A stretch of 52,046 bases of DNA from contig QHWJ01000360.1 of NCBI GenBank assembly GCA_003222535.1, positions 1-52,046 on the forward strand, in the 5' to 3' direction. Of the stretch, positions 9,383-17,855 are shown piece by piece. The notes below the pieces were generated by a model. It made no database searches, was not told the origin of the DNA, and was given only the letters and a program-made list of their open reading frames with translations. The number at the start of each line of letters is the position of its first letter. The first letter of the stretch is position 1. The stretch is from Acidobacteriota bacterium. Lineage in GTDB: Bacteria > Acidobacteriota > Vicinamibacteria > Vicinamibacterales > CAVVIG01. The position numbers and the translations under genes are program-made.

Positions 9383-10130
9383 GGTCGATGACCTCCTCGC
9401 ACAGGCTGTAGTACTCGGTCGCCCCGGTCGAGTCCGGCGCAAAGGTGAAGATCGACTCCTTGTACGCCGGGCTCTCTTCCAGGCGCACACTCTTGGTGAT
9501 GACCGTCTTGAACACCTTGCCCCCGAACACCTTCTGAATCTGCGCACGGATGTCGCGCGCCAGCGACGTCCGCTTGTCGTGCATCGTGATGACGACCCCC
9601 AGAATCCGCAGCGCCGGGTTCGGCCGGGCGCGCACTTTCTCGATCGTCTCGAGCAGATCGTCGGTCCCCTCGAGCGCGAAATACGACGACTGAATCGGAA
9701 TCAGCAGGTGCGTCGCGGCCACCAGCGCGTTCACCGTCAGCAGCCCCAGCGTCGGCGGGCAGTCGATGACGATGTGCGGATAGCGCGTCCGGATCGGCTC
9801 GATCTCGTCCTTGAGCCGGAAATGCGCGTCCATCTCCCCCACCAGCTTCGCCTCGAGCTTGGCGAGCGCGATGCGCGACGGCGCAATCGACAGGTTCGGC
9901 ATCGCCGACGGCAGGATGACGTCCGCGAGCGCCACCCCGGGGTCGGTGATCGCGTCGTACACGCTCCGCGACACCAGCGGCATCTCGAGAAACGACAGCG
10001 TGCTGTTGGCCTGCGGATCGAGGTCGACCAGGAGCGTCGGCGTGCCGCGAAGGGCCAGCGCCGCCGCCAGGTTGATGGCCGTCGTGGTCTTCCCGACGCC
10101 CCCTTTTTGATTCGCAATCGCTACGATCAT
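9375..10130 (-). CDS. parA: Chromosome-partitioning ATPase ParA/Soj
   Basis: Deviant Walker-type ATPase that positions the origin with ParB; 251 residues, the standard length. The chain opens MIVAIANQKGGVGKTTTAIN with the KGGVGKTT P-loop and signature lysine. The Walker A' aspartate is in LLVDLDPQANST and Walker B is in IVIDCPPTLG. The start ATG at 10130 gives the canonical N-terminus, whereas the longer open frame upstream runs into bfn. The 3' end overlaps parB, implying translational coupling. Confidence 0.96.
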   Translation of the reverse strand: MIVAIANQKGGVGKTTTAINLAAALALRGTPTLLVDLDPQANSTLSFLEMPLVSRSVYDAITDPGVALADVILPSAMPNLSIAPSRIALAKLEAKLVGEMDAHFRLKDEIEPIRTRYPHIVIDCPPTLGLLTVNALVAATHLLIPIQSSYFALEGTDDLLETIEKVRARPNPALRILGVVITMHDKRTSLARDIRAQIQKVFGGKVFKTVITKSVRLEESPAYKESIFTFAPDSTGATEYYSLCEEVIDRA

Positions 10131-10176
10131 CGAGTGGCCGCGCCCTCGGAAGAACCCGGTGATGATTCTAACAGAC

Positions 10177-10662
10177 CTACATCTTGTACTTGCCGAGGTC
10201 GTCCGGGTCGAGGCTCTCCAGCCACTTGTGCAACCGATCGGCATCGGCCTTCTCGGTCGTGAAATCGACCGTCTTGGCGTGGTCGATGACCGTGTCTTCG
10301 ACGAAGATCGGCGCCCGCGTCCGCAGCGCCAGCGCGATCGCGTCGCTCGGCCGCGCGTCGATCGCCACCGTGTCACCGTTCAACGCGAGATAGATGAGCG
10401 CGTAGAACGTGTTCTCCTGCAGATCGCAGACGACGATCTTCTGGACCGAGGCCTTGAGATCGTGGATGACGTTGCGCAGCAGATCGTGCGTCATCGGTCG
10501 CGGCGTCGAGATGTTCTCGATCTGCAGCGCGATGGCGTTCGCCTCGAAGATGCCGACCCAGATGGGCAGCACCTTCTGCCCCTCCTTGTCCCGCAGGACG
10601 ACGATCGGCGTGTTGGTGATCGGATCGACCATCAACCCCTTGATGCTCATCTCGATTTGCAT
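10177..10662 (-). CDS. Bifunctional nuclease family protein (DUF151)
   Basis: 161 residues of the BFN/DUF151 family, starting MQIEMSIKGLMVDPITNTPI and containing LRDKEGQKVLPIWVGIFEA, the family hallmark, and AIDARPSDAIALALR. Plant homologues have nuclease activity; bacterial roles are poorly known. The C-terminal tail is a short UVR-like/charged segment. It starts five bases after the miaB stop, with a GTAGGG ribosome site overlapping that stop, so it belongs to the recN-miaB-bfn-parA-parB transcription unit. Confidence 0.88.
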   Translation of the reverse strand: MQIEMSIKGLMVDPITNTPIVVLRDKEGQKVLPIWVGIFEANAIALQIENISTPRPMTHDLLRNVIHDLKASVQKIVVCDLQENTFYALIYLALNGDTVAIDARPSDAIALALRTRAPIFVEDTVIDHAKTVDFTTEKADADRLHKWLESLDPDDLGKYKM

Positions 10663-10667
10663 AGGCC

Positions 10668-12047
10668 CTACAACCTAGGCACGGCAGGTGCCCCTGTCAA
10701 TCCATCCCGGCCGATCGCGGGATCGCCACGCGCCCTGCCCCACACGCTGTGAGGGCCGGCGCGCTCCACGCGGACGGGCAGCGTCCGACCGATCCAGTCG
10801 GGCGGGCCCGGCAGGTTGACGACGACGTTCGTGCTCGTGCGCCCGGACAATTCGGTCTCGCGCCGGCGGCTGCCCGCATCGACCAGGACGTCCACAATCC
10901 GGCCCACCAGACGCTGGTTCAGTCCGGTCTGGATGTCCCGCTGCAGCGACTGCAGCGCCACAATCCGCCGCGTCTTCTCTTCCCCGGGCACATCGTCGGC
11001 CAGCCGCTTGTCCGCGAGCGTGTTCGGGCGGGGGGAGTACTTGAACGAGAACATGCTGTGATAGCCGACCTCCGCCGTGAGCGTCAGCGTCTCGTCGAAA
11101 TCCGCCTCGGTTTCCCCCGGGAAACCGACGATCATGTCGGTCGACAGCGCCACCTCCGGCAGCGAGGCGCGGATCCGCCCGATCAGATCGAGGTAGCTCT
11201 CGCGCGTATACCGCCGCCGCATCGCCTCGAGCACGCGTGTCGAACCGGACTGCACCGGCAGATGCAGGTGGCGGCAGACCTTGGGCAGCCGCGCCATCGT
11301 GTCGAGGAATCGCGGCGTGACGTGGCGCGGATGCGGGCTGGCAAAACGGATGCGCTCGACTCCGTCGACGGCGTGCACCGCTTCGAGCAGCCTGCTGAAG
11401 TCGCACGACGGATCATCCGGCGCCGCATAGTGGTTCACGATCTGTCCGAGCAGCTGCACCTCCCGGTGCCCCGTGTCCGCCGCCTCGCGCACCTCAGCCA
11501 GGATGTCCGCCCTCGGGCGCATCCGCTCGTTCCCGCGCGTGTAGGGCACGACGCAGAAGCTGCAGAACTCGTTGCAGCCTTCGATGATGGTCACGTAGGC
11601 CTTCACCGGATCCGCGCGTCGCGCGACCCCGAGCGGAAAGGTGACGTCGTCGTACGGGTCGATGTCGACGACCGGACGGCGCTCGACCCGTGCCTCCTCG
11701 ACGAGCATCGGCAGGCGGCGGATGGCCCGAGTGCCGAGGATCACGTCCGCAACGCCGGGTGACCGTTCCAGGATGGCGCCGCCCTCCTGCTGCGCCACGC
11801 ACCCGGCGACGGCGACGATCGGGTCGTGGCCGTGATCGAGCGCGAGCCGCCGGAGCTCGCCGAGGCGCGTGTAGAGCTTCTCCTCGGCGCGCTCGCGGAC
11901 GCTGCAGGTGTTGATCACGACGAGGTCGGCGTCGGCCGCCTCGTCGGTCGCCTCGAACCCGGCCTGCTCCAGGAGCCCCGCCATGCGCTCCGAGTCGTGG
12001 ACGTTCATCTGGCAGCCGAAGGTTTCAATGAGGTATTTAGGCGCCAC
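10668..12047 (-). CDS. miaB: tRNA-2-methylthio-N6-dimethylallyladenosine synthase MiaB
   Basis: Radical-SAM methylthiotransferase modifying A37 of tRNAs that read UNN codons. The N-terminal UPF0004 domain begins KYLIETFGCQMNVHDSE, with cluster cysteines at GCQMN, INTCSV and VAGCVAQ. The radical SAM site CNEFCSFCVVPYTRG gives CxxxCxxC. A TRAM domain follows near the C-terminus (about residues 375-440). The GTG at 12047 is chosen: it gives the family N-terminus and has an AAAGGGAAG ribosome site. The alternative ATG at 12101 would add a tail encoded purely by a short tandem repeat. The start overlaps the recN stop by 11 bases. Confidence 0.94.
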   Translation of the reverse strand: MAPKYLIETFGCQMNVHDSERMAGLLEQAGFEATDEAADADLVVINTCSVRERAEEKLYTRLGELRRLALDHGHDPIVAVAGCVAQQEGGAILERSPGVADVILGTRAIRRLPMLVEEARVERRPVVDIDPYDDVTFPLGVARRADPVKAYVTIIEGCNEFCSFCVVPYTRGNERMRPRADILAEVREAADTGHREVQLLGQIVNHYAAPDDPSCDFSRLLEAVHAVDGVERIRFASPHPRHVTPRFLDTMARLPKVCRHLHLPVQSGSTRVLEAMRRRYTRESYLDLIGRIRASLPEVALSTDMIVGFPGETEADFDETLTLTAEVGYHSMFSFKYSPRPNTLADKRLADDVPGEEKTRRIVALQSLQRDIQTGLNQRLVGRIVDVLVDAGSRRRETELSGRTSTNVVVNLPGPPDWIGRTLPVRVERAGPHSVWGRARGDPAIGRDGLTGAPAVPRL

Positions 12048-13845
12048 CGTGGCTTCCCTTTGTGTCCTTTGTCCCCTCTGTGTCCTTGACGCTCCTGACA
12101 CCTTTCGGTTTCGCTCTTTCGCTTTCGCCTTTCGACTTCGATTCGCCCGTTCCGGCCCCGGACGTTCTCGACGCCGACCGGTCCATCAGCATCTCATGCG
12201 CCGACCGCCGAATGCCATCGGTGATTGCCTCTCCGCCGAGCATTCGTGCAAGCTCGTCGACGCGCGCGCCGTCGCCGAGACGCGAGACCGAGGTGCGCGT
12301 CCGCCCGCCGTCGACCCGCTTCCGGATTTCAAAGTGCGTGTCGGCGTACGCGGCAATCTGCGGCAGATGCGTGATGCAGAGCACCTGAAACGCCGACCCG
12401 AGGGCGCGAAGCTTGCGCCCGACGACGTCGGCGACGCGCCCGCCGATGCCGGCGTCGACTTCGTCGAAGATCAGACCGGGCGCCGACGCGCTCGGCCGAC
12501 GGTCGGTGGCGTCGCTGAAACCGTGGCGCGACGAGGCGACCAGCGTCTTGATCGCAAGCATGATGCGCGACAGCTCGCCGCCCGAGACGATGCGCGCGAG
12601 CGGCCTGAGGTCCTCGCCCGGATTCGGCGAGACGAAGAACTCCCCCGCGTCGATTCCCCGCGCGCTCCAGCCGGCCTCGGGCTGCGGCCCGTCGCCAAAC
12701 CGCACCTCGAAGCGCGTGCGCTCCATGGCCAGCTCCGCGAGGACGGCCTCGACCTGCCGGCCGAAGGTGACGGCAATCCGCCGCCGCTGTTTCGAGAGGG
12801 CCTCGGCAGCACTGACGAAGGCCGTCCGCGCGGCGGCGAGCTCGCGCTCGAGCTCCAGGATCCGGTCGTCGCCGCGCTCGAGGTCGGCCAGTTCCCGCCT
12901 GAGCGCGTCCCGCCGCTCGATGACATCGGCCAGCGCGGGGCCGTATTTCCGCTTCAGGCGTTCGAGCAGGGCCAGGCGCTCTTCCACCTGCTGCTGGCGG
13001 GCGGGCGATGCTTCGATCCCGGACGCGTACTGCCGGAGAAATCCGGCGAGGTCCTCGAGCTGCGACTTGATGCCGTCTCGCGCGTCGAGATACGGCTTGA
13101 ACCGCGGATCGAGGGTCGCGAGCTCCGCCACGCGACGCCAGACGTTCGCAAGGCCCGCCAGAATGGCATCGTCGCTCTCGTAGAGCGACGCGTAGCTGTC
13201 GGTGCAGAGCCGCTCAACCCGGTCGGCACTCGCGAGCACCTGGCGCAGGGCGGCGAGCTCGACATCTTCCCCCGGATCGCCCGCCTTCAGCCCGGCGCGA
13301 TCGATCTCGCCCAACTGAAAGGCCATCAGATCCTGGCGGCCGGCGCGGTCCCTGGCCGCACTGTGCATCCGGGCGAGCTCGCCCTGCAACGCGCGCATCG
13401 CGTCGAACGCCGCCGCCGTCGGCGCGGTCATCCCGTCGAGTCCTCCGAAGGTATCGATGACGCCCAGATGCGTGGCCGGATCGAGCAAGGTCTGGTGTTC
13501 GTGCTGGCCGTGCAGCTCGATCAGGCGGGACGACAAATCCTTCAGCGCACCGGCGTTCACCAGCGCGCCGTTGATGAACGCGCGGCTCCGGCCTTGCGAC
13601 GTGATCTCACGCCGCACCAGCAGCTCTTCTCCAGCGCTTTCGAAGATGGCTTCGATGGCGGCGGCATCCTCGCCCGTCCGCACGAGGTCGCCGGAGGCAC
13701 GGCCCCCAAGCAGCAGCCCGACCGCCTCCACCAGGATCGACTTGCCTGCGCCGGTTTCGCCGGTCAGGACGTTGAGGCCCGGATCGAACTCGACTTCGAC
13801 AGAGTCGATCACGGCGAGGTGTTTGATGCGAAGGAAAGAGAGCAT
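12037..13845 (-). CDS. recN: DNA repair protein RecN
   Basis: SMC-like ATPase acting in double-strand-break repair; about 602 residues. The N-terminus MLSFLRIKHLAVIDSVEVEF precedes the Walker A loop GETGAGKSILVEA. A long coiled coil occupies about residues 150-370. The C-terminal ATPase half has the signature VSGGELSRIMLAIK and Walker B GLIFDEVDAGIGG, with CITHLPQIAAYAD after it. The ATG at 13845 matches the family start; an ATG ten codons upstream (13875) is possible. The last 40 residues are low-complexity, and the extreme end is encoded by the period-9 repeat that also lies before miaB. Confidence 0.95.
   Translation of the reverse strand: MLSFLRIKHLAVIDSVEVEFDPGLNVLTGETGAGKSILVEAVGLLLGGRASGDLVRTGEDAAAIEAIFESAGEELLVRREITSQGRSRAFINGALVNAGALKDLSSRLIELHGQHEHQTLLDPATHLGVIDTFGGLDGMTAPTAAAFDAMRALQGELARMHSAARDRAGRQDLMAFQLGEIDRAGLKAGDPGEDVELAALRQVLASADRVERLCTDSYASLYESDDAILAGLANVWRRVAELATLDPRFKPYLDARDGIKSQLEDLAGFLRQYASGIEASPARQQQVEERLALLERLKRKYGPALADVIERRDALRRELADLERGDDRILELERELAAARTAFVSAAEALSKQRRRIAVTFGRQVEAVLAELAMERTRFEVRFGDGPQPEAGWSARGIDAGEFFVSPNPGEDLRPLARIVSGGELSRIMLAIKTLVASSRHGFSDATDRRPSASAPGLIFDEVDAGIGGRVADVVGRKLRALGSAFQVLCITHLPQIAAYADTHFEIRKRVDGGRTRTSVSRLGDGARVDELARMLGGEAITDGIRRSAHEMLMDRSASRTSGAGTGESKSKGESERAKPKGVRSVKDTEGTKDTKGSHGGA
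12054..12090. repeat. Period-9 array at the recN/miaB junction
   Basis: Imperfect nine-base units (TTTGTGTCC and variants) run along the plus strand immediately upstream of the miaB start on the minus strand. The array lies inside the recN reading frame, where it encodes the terminal residues KDTEGTKDTKG. It also supplies the purine-rich ribosome site of miaB. The same nine-base motif recurs around the GxxExxY gene at 31976-31999 and 32428-32489. Confidence 0.75.
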
Positions 13846-13879
13846 GTCAGGAAGCGGGAACTCCAATCCTAGCATAGGT

Positions 13880-13907
13880 TTGACAGCTGTTTCATGCCCG
13901 TGATACA
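13880..13907 (+). promoter_or_regulatory. Predicted housekeeping promoter of the tol operon
   Basis: A perfect -35 hexamer TTGACA at 13880-13885 is followed after 16 bases by GATACA at 13902-13907 as a -10. It lies just upstream of tolQ in the gap from the divergent recN. Transcription would begin near 13914 and give a leader of roughly 45 bases ending in the GGAGGG ribosome site at 13951-13956. The prediction rests on consensus match only. Confidence 0.55.
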
Positions 13908-13960
13908 GTCGTGTGTTATCGCGCTGTCCAGAGCGGCGCTGCTATGTCTCGGAGGGCCGT

Positions 13961-14734
13961 TTGCGCACGCTTGGAAGCCCGCTGGTCGCCGTGCTCGTGC
14001 AGGCGGCGGCTGGTACCGCGCCCGAAAGCTCCGCTACCGGCATCGTCAGTTTAATCGCCCGCTCGACCGCGACGACGGTCTTGGTGCTCGCCGGCCTTGG
14101 ATTCTGTTCCGTCTGGTCCTGGGGCATCTTCCTTTACAAGTGGTGGACGTTCCGTCGCGCCGCGAAGCACAGTGGGCAGTTCCTCGAGGTGTTTCGCCGC
14201 AGCGGCAAATTCTCCGAAGTGCAGGCGGTGTGCCCGTCGCTGGGCGACAGCCCGCTGGTGGGGCTGTTTCAGACCGGCTACGCGGAGCTGACCGCGCAGC
14301 TTCGTCAGCACGCGCCGCCCGACATTCAGAACGGGCCCAATCCGCGCGCGCCCGCGGGACGTCCTACCTTGAGGAGCCTGAGCGCGGTGGATCGGGCGCT
14401 GCTCCGCGCCGCCGCCGTCGAGGTGAACAAGCTCGAAAGCCGCGTCTCCTTTCTGGCAACGGTCGCCAGCATGGCGCCGTTCATCGGGCTGTTCGGCACC
14501 GTCTGGGGAATCATGAGCGCGTTTGAGCAGATCGGTGTCACCGGCTCGACCAGCCTCCAGGCGGTCGGCACCCCCATCGCCGAGGCGCTCGTCGCCACGG
14601 CTGCAGGCCTCGCGGCGGCGATCCCCGCGGTGTTGTTTTACAACTATCTGTCGCAGCGCGTGAAGCTGTTCGCGTCCGAGATGGACGACTTCGCCATGGA
14701 GTTTCTGAACATCTGCGAAAGGAACTTCACCTGA
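13961..14734 (+). CDS. tolQ: TolQ/ExbB-type proton channel subunit
   Basis: Inner-membrane motor subunit that with TolR uses the proton gradient to energise TolA and outer-membrane constriction. About 257 residues with three membrane segments: about 26-50, about 160-185 (SMAPFIGLFGTVWGIM) and about 205-230. A charged cytoplasmic loop of about 100 residues lies between the first two. The TTG at 13961 is preferred because GGAGGG at 13951-13956 is ideally spaced and the start lies downstream of the predicted promoter. The GTG at 13913 would sit on the transcription start itself. The stop overlaps the tolR start by one base. Confidence 0.88.
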   Translation: MRTLGSPLVAVLVQAAAGTAPESSATGIVSLIARSTATTVLVLAGLGFCSVWSWGIFLYKWWTFRRAAKHSGQFLEVFRRSGKFSEVQAVCPSLGDSPLVGLFQTGYAELTAQLRQHAPPDIQNGPNPRAPAGRPTLRSLSAVDRALLRAAAVEVNKLESRVSFLATVASMAPFIGLFGTVWGIMSAFEQIGVTGSTSLQAVGTPIAEALVATAAGLAAAIPAVLFYNYLSQRVKLFASEMDDFAMEFLNICERNFT

Positions 14735-15195
14735 TGGCGAAGATCGGTCCCGCCGCCGGTGCGTCGTCCGGGCGATCGGGACGTGGGCGCCGCGTGGCCA
14801 CCTCGCTCGCCGAGATCAACGTCGTGCCGCTGGTGGACGTCATGCTCGTGCTGCTCATCATCTTCATGGTGACCGCGCCGCTGATCCAGCGTGGCATCGA
14901 CGTGAAGCTGCCGGTGGCGCGGCGTGCCGCGCAGGTCGCGGGCGAGCGCGTCGAGCTCACGATTCCCGATTCGTATCGGACGTCGCGCTTCGTGTACCTC
15001 GGCAAGGAGCGGGTTCGCGCGGACGTGCTGCAGGAGCGCCTCCGGCAGCAGATGGAGGGGCGCACGGACAAAGAGGTCTTCCTCCGGGGCGACGCGACGG
15101 TGCAGTATCAGGATCTGATGGATATCATCGACATGCTGAAAGGCGCCGGCGTCCAGAACATCGGCATGGTCGCCAGGATGCCGGGCGCACGCTGA
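14734..15195 (+). CDS. tolR: TolR/ExbD-family biopolymer transport protein
   Basis: 153 residues; one N-terminal membrane helix in INVVPLVDVMLVLLIIFMVT carries the conserved proton-path aspartate of the family (PLVDVMLVLL). The periplasmic domain continues to KGAGVQNIGMVAR, matching the usual ExbD/TolR ending. A basic, serine/glycine-rich cytoplasmic tail of about 25 residues precedes the helix. Start and stop each overlap the neighbours by one base (TGATG), indicating coupled translation with tolQ and the next gene. Confidence 0.93.
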   Translation: MAKIGPAAGASSGRSGRGRRVATSLAEINVVPLVDVMLVLLIIFMVTAPLIQRGIDVKLPVARRAAQVAGERVELTIPDSYRTSRFVYLGKERVRADVLQERLRQQMEGRTDKEVFLRGDATVQYQDLMDIIDMLKGAGVQNIGMVARMPGAR

Positions 15196-15983
15196 TGGAT
15201 GTCAGCGACGTGCTGCGCGATCGGATGGGGACGCCGGCGGGGCTGCAGCGCATGCTGACCGTCTCGGTTGCCGTGCATCTGGCCCTCGCGGCCGCCCTGC
15301 TGTCCGCGTCAGGCGGTCTGCTGAAAGGCGCCGTCAGGCCCGCGCCGATCGTGATGACCATCTCGCTCAGCGGCACCGTCGGCCCGGAGACCGGCGGCAT
15401 GACGCCGATGGGCGGACGACCGGTCCAGGCCGAGACGCCGCCGGCCGATCTCGTGAAGCGCGAAGCGATTCGGCGGCCGGCGGCGAAGGCGCCCGAGATG
15501 ACCGTGCCGCTGCCGAACGCGAAAAGCGTGAAGGCCCGGCCGAGCCCGCCGGTCAAGCAGGCGCCGGAGGACGCGGCTGGCCGTACGCCGACGCGCGGTG
15601 CGCAAACGAGCCCCGGCAGCACCGCAGCCGACACCGGTGTGCGGGGTCAAGGGTTCGGACTCTCGACCGGAGGCGGCCCTGGCTCCGGATCGTCGCTCGA
15701 AATCACCGGCGACTTCTGCTGTCCGGAGTACCTGGCGACCATGATCGCGCGCATCCGCTCGGCGTGGAACCAGGACCAGGGCGCCAGAGGCACGAGCCTC
15801 ATCCGGTTCACCATCAAGCGCGACGGATCAATCACCGACGCATCGATCTTCAAACCGAGCGGTACGGTGACGCTCGACACCGCGGCGCTTCGCGCGGTCC
15901 GTGCCACGCGAACGCTGCCGCCGCTACCCGACGCGTTTCCGAACCCGACGCTGACCATGCGTCTCAGTTTCGAATATCAATGA
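15195..15983 (+). CDS. TolA/TonB-like energy-transducing protein
   Basis: 262 residues. A single membrane helix (about 22-42) is followed by a proline-, alanine- and lysine-rich spacer (about 60-165) and a TonB/TolA C-terminal domain (about 170-262) with YLATMIARIRSAWNQ and VRFTIK-type strands (here IRFTIKRDGSITDASIF). Its place between tolR and tolB makes TolA the likely role: it would connect the TolQR motor to TolB/Pal. The spacer is far shorter than the long helix of E. coli TolA, so the chain may be read as TonB by profile. Its stop overlaps the tolB ATG by four bases. Confidence 0.85.
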   Translation: MDVSDVLRDRMGTPAGLQRMLTVSVAVHLALAAALLSASGGLLKGAVRPAPIVMTISLSGTVGPETGGMTPMGGRPVQAETPPADLVKREAIRRPAAKAPEMTVPLPNAKSVKARPSPPVKQAPEDAAGRTPTRGAQTSPGSTAADTGVRGQGFGLSTGGGPGSGSSLEITGDFCCPEYLATMIARIRSAWNQDQGARGTSLIRFTIKRDGSITDASIFKPSGTVTLDTAALRAVRATRTLPPLPDAFPNPTLTMRLSFEYQ

Positions 15984-17353
15984 CCAAATCCATCATCCCC
16001 GGAGTGCTCGCGATCGCGCTGCTGGCCGCGTGGCCGCACGCCGAGCAGCCGCCGCAACCGCCGCCGCCGGCTGCCACGCAGCAGCCGAGCGAGGTCGAGG
16101 TCACGATTAGCGGCGACGGGGGCGCGGCGCCGCGGCTGGCCGTTCCCGAATTCATCGCGCTGTCACCGGACGCCGAAACCGCCGCCATCGCGAGAACCGT
16201 CACGCAGGTGCTGTGGGACGACCTGAACTTCGAGCGCGAGTTCCTCTTCATCCCGCGGGACACCTACGCGACGATTCCGCGGGCGACGTCGTTTGCGGAC
16301 GTGCCGTTCGACCGCTGGCGCGAGCTGAACGCCGACGGCCTCATCGTCGGGACCGTGCAGAAAGCCGGCACGACCGTGAAGGTCGAGATGCGGCTCTTCA
16401 ACGTCCGGTCGCGCCAGTCGGCGTTCGCCCGCCAGTACGACGGCACGGCTGCCAATCCCCGGCTGTTCGCGCACACCATTTCAGATGAAATCCACAAGAC
16501 GCAGCGTGCGCTGAACGGCGTGGCGCGCTCGAAGCTCACGTTCGATTCCGACCGCGACGGCGAGCGCATGGGCGGCACGGTGCAGAACCGCAGCATCAAG
16601 GAAATCTACATCTCCGACTACGACGGCGAGAACCAGCGGCGCGTCACGGTGGGCAAGACGCTGAACATCGCGCCGCGCTGGTCGCCCGACGGCCGCTCGA
16701 TCGCGTATACGTCGTATCGGCGCGGCGGCGCGAACATTTTCATCTCGAACATCTTCCAGGGAACGCTCGATGAAGTGACCAAGGGCGACAAGGTCGGCGA
16801 GAACTGGCTGCCCGCGTGGTCTCCCGACGGCACTCGCGTCGCCTTCAGCTCGACACGCGACGGCAACCCCGAGATCTACGTGGCGAACCGCGACGGCTCG
16901 AACGTGCGGCGGATCACGAATCATCCCGGCATCGACATCACGCCCACCTGGTCGCCGTCGGGCACCCAGATCGCGTTCACCTCCGATCGCGGCGGCACGC
17001 CGCAGATTTACGTCGTCGGCGCCGACGGCCTGAACCTCTCGAAGAAGACGTCCGAGGGGTACTGCGACCGGCCGTCCTGGTCGGCGGCGCCGTTCAACGA
17101 GATCGCGTTCGCGTCGCGCAGCGGACCCGGCTTCGACATCAAGGTGCTCGACCTCACGACCGGCACGACGCATGTGCTCACCTTCGGCGAAGGGACGAAC
17201 GAAAGCCCCGCGTTCTCCCCCAACGGCCGCCACCTCGTGTTCACGTCGACGCGCTCGGGCAAGGTGCAGGTGTTCACGATGGCCCGCGACGGCAAGAACG
17301 TGCGGCAGATTACCAGGAGCGGCAACAACGAGAAGCCGGACTGGTCCAGATGA
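15980..17353 (+). CDS. tolB: Tol-Pal system beta-propeller protein TolB
   Basis: Periplasmic protein of 457 residues. The signal peptide covers about residues 1-23, then a proline-rich stretch. The TolB N-terminal domain (about 45-190) contains LNADGLIVGTVQKAG. A six-bladed WD40-like propeller (about 200-457) shows repeated WSPDGRSIAYTS, WSPDGTRVAFSSTRDG, WSPSGTQIAFTSDRGG and FSPNGRHLVFTS units. It binds Pal and TolA during envelope constriction. The ATG overlaps the previous stop (ATGA). The normal partner pal follows but appears disrupted. Confidence 0.95.
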   Translation: MTKSIIPGVLAIALLAAWPHAEQPPQPPPPAATQQPSEVEVTISGDGGAAPRLAVPEFIALSPDAETAAIARTVTQVLWDDLNFEREFLFIPRDTYATIPRATSFADVPFDRWRELNADGLIVGTVQKAGTTVKVEMRLFNVRSRQSAFARQYDGTAANPRLFAHTISDEIHKTQRALNGVARSKLTFDSDRDGERMGGTVQNRSIKEIYISDYDGENQRRVTVGKTLNIAPRWSPDGRSIAYTSYRRGGANIFISNIFQGTLDEVTKGDKVGENWLPAWSPDGTRVAFSSTRDGNPEIYVANRDGSNVRRITNHPGIDITPTWSPSGTQIAFTSDRGGTPQIYVVGADGLNLSKKTSEGYCDRPSWSAAPFNEIAFASRSGPGFDIKVLDLTTGTTHVLTFGEGTNESPAFSPNGRHLVFTSTRSGKVQVFTMARDGKNVRQITRSGNNEKPDWSR

Positions 17354-17367
17354 GTGGAGAATCGACG

Positions 17368-17851
17368 ATGAGAGCGGCCCGAGGAATGAAGGTGTTGATC
17401 GCACTCCTGTCGTTGACGGCGGCGGCCGCCTGCGGCGCCAAGAAGCCGCCGATCGCCCGGCCGACGCCGCCTCCGGTCCCACCGACGAGCACGGCGCCAT
17501 CGCGCGTTGTCCCGGCGCCGCCCGAGCCGGTCGTCGAACCGACCATCGTTCCGCCCGAGCCGGTCAGAGACGATGCGATCTCCGCAGCGTCGCTCGACGC
17601 TCCTCAAGCGGTATCCCACCTGGACCGTGACGGTGGAGGGCCACTGCGATGAACGCGGGACGGCTGAGTACAATCTGGCGTTGGGCGAGCGGCGCGCGAT
17701 TACAGCCCGCGCCTACCTCGTGTCGCTGGGCATTCCGGCCGATCGGTTGCGGACGGTCAGCTACGGCAAGGAGTTCCCCTTCGATCCGGGCCATGACGAG
17801 GCGGCGTTCGCGAAGAACCGGCGCGCGCATTTCGTCATCACCGCGAAATGA
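17368..17851 (+). pseudogene. pal: Pal peptidoglycan-associated lipoprotein, frame-disrupted
   Basis: The ATG at 17368 (ribosome site GTGGAGA) opens a lipoprotein leader ending in LTAAAAC, with Cys22 as the lipidation site. A proline-rich linker runs to [10 protein letters not shown]. The OmpA-like domain then continues in a different frame: [20 protein letters not shown] to [11 protein letters not shown], ending at 17851. At the junction, about 17590-17600, the first part of the OmpA domain is missing; related Pal proteins carry about 30 residues with the FDYDS-type strand there. This looks like a roughly 90-100 base deletion that also shifts the frame. It is either a real lesion or an assembly error; upstream and downstream tol genes are intact. 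Confidence 0.75.
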
Positions 17852-17855
17852 GCTT

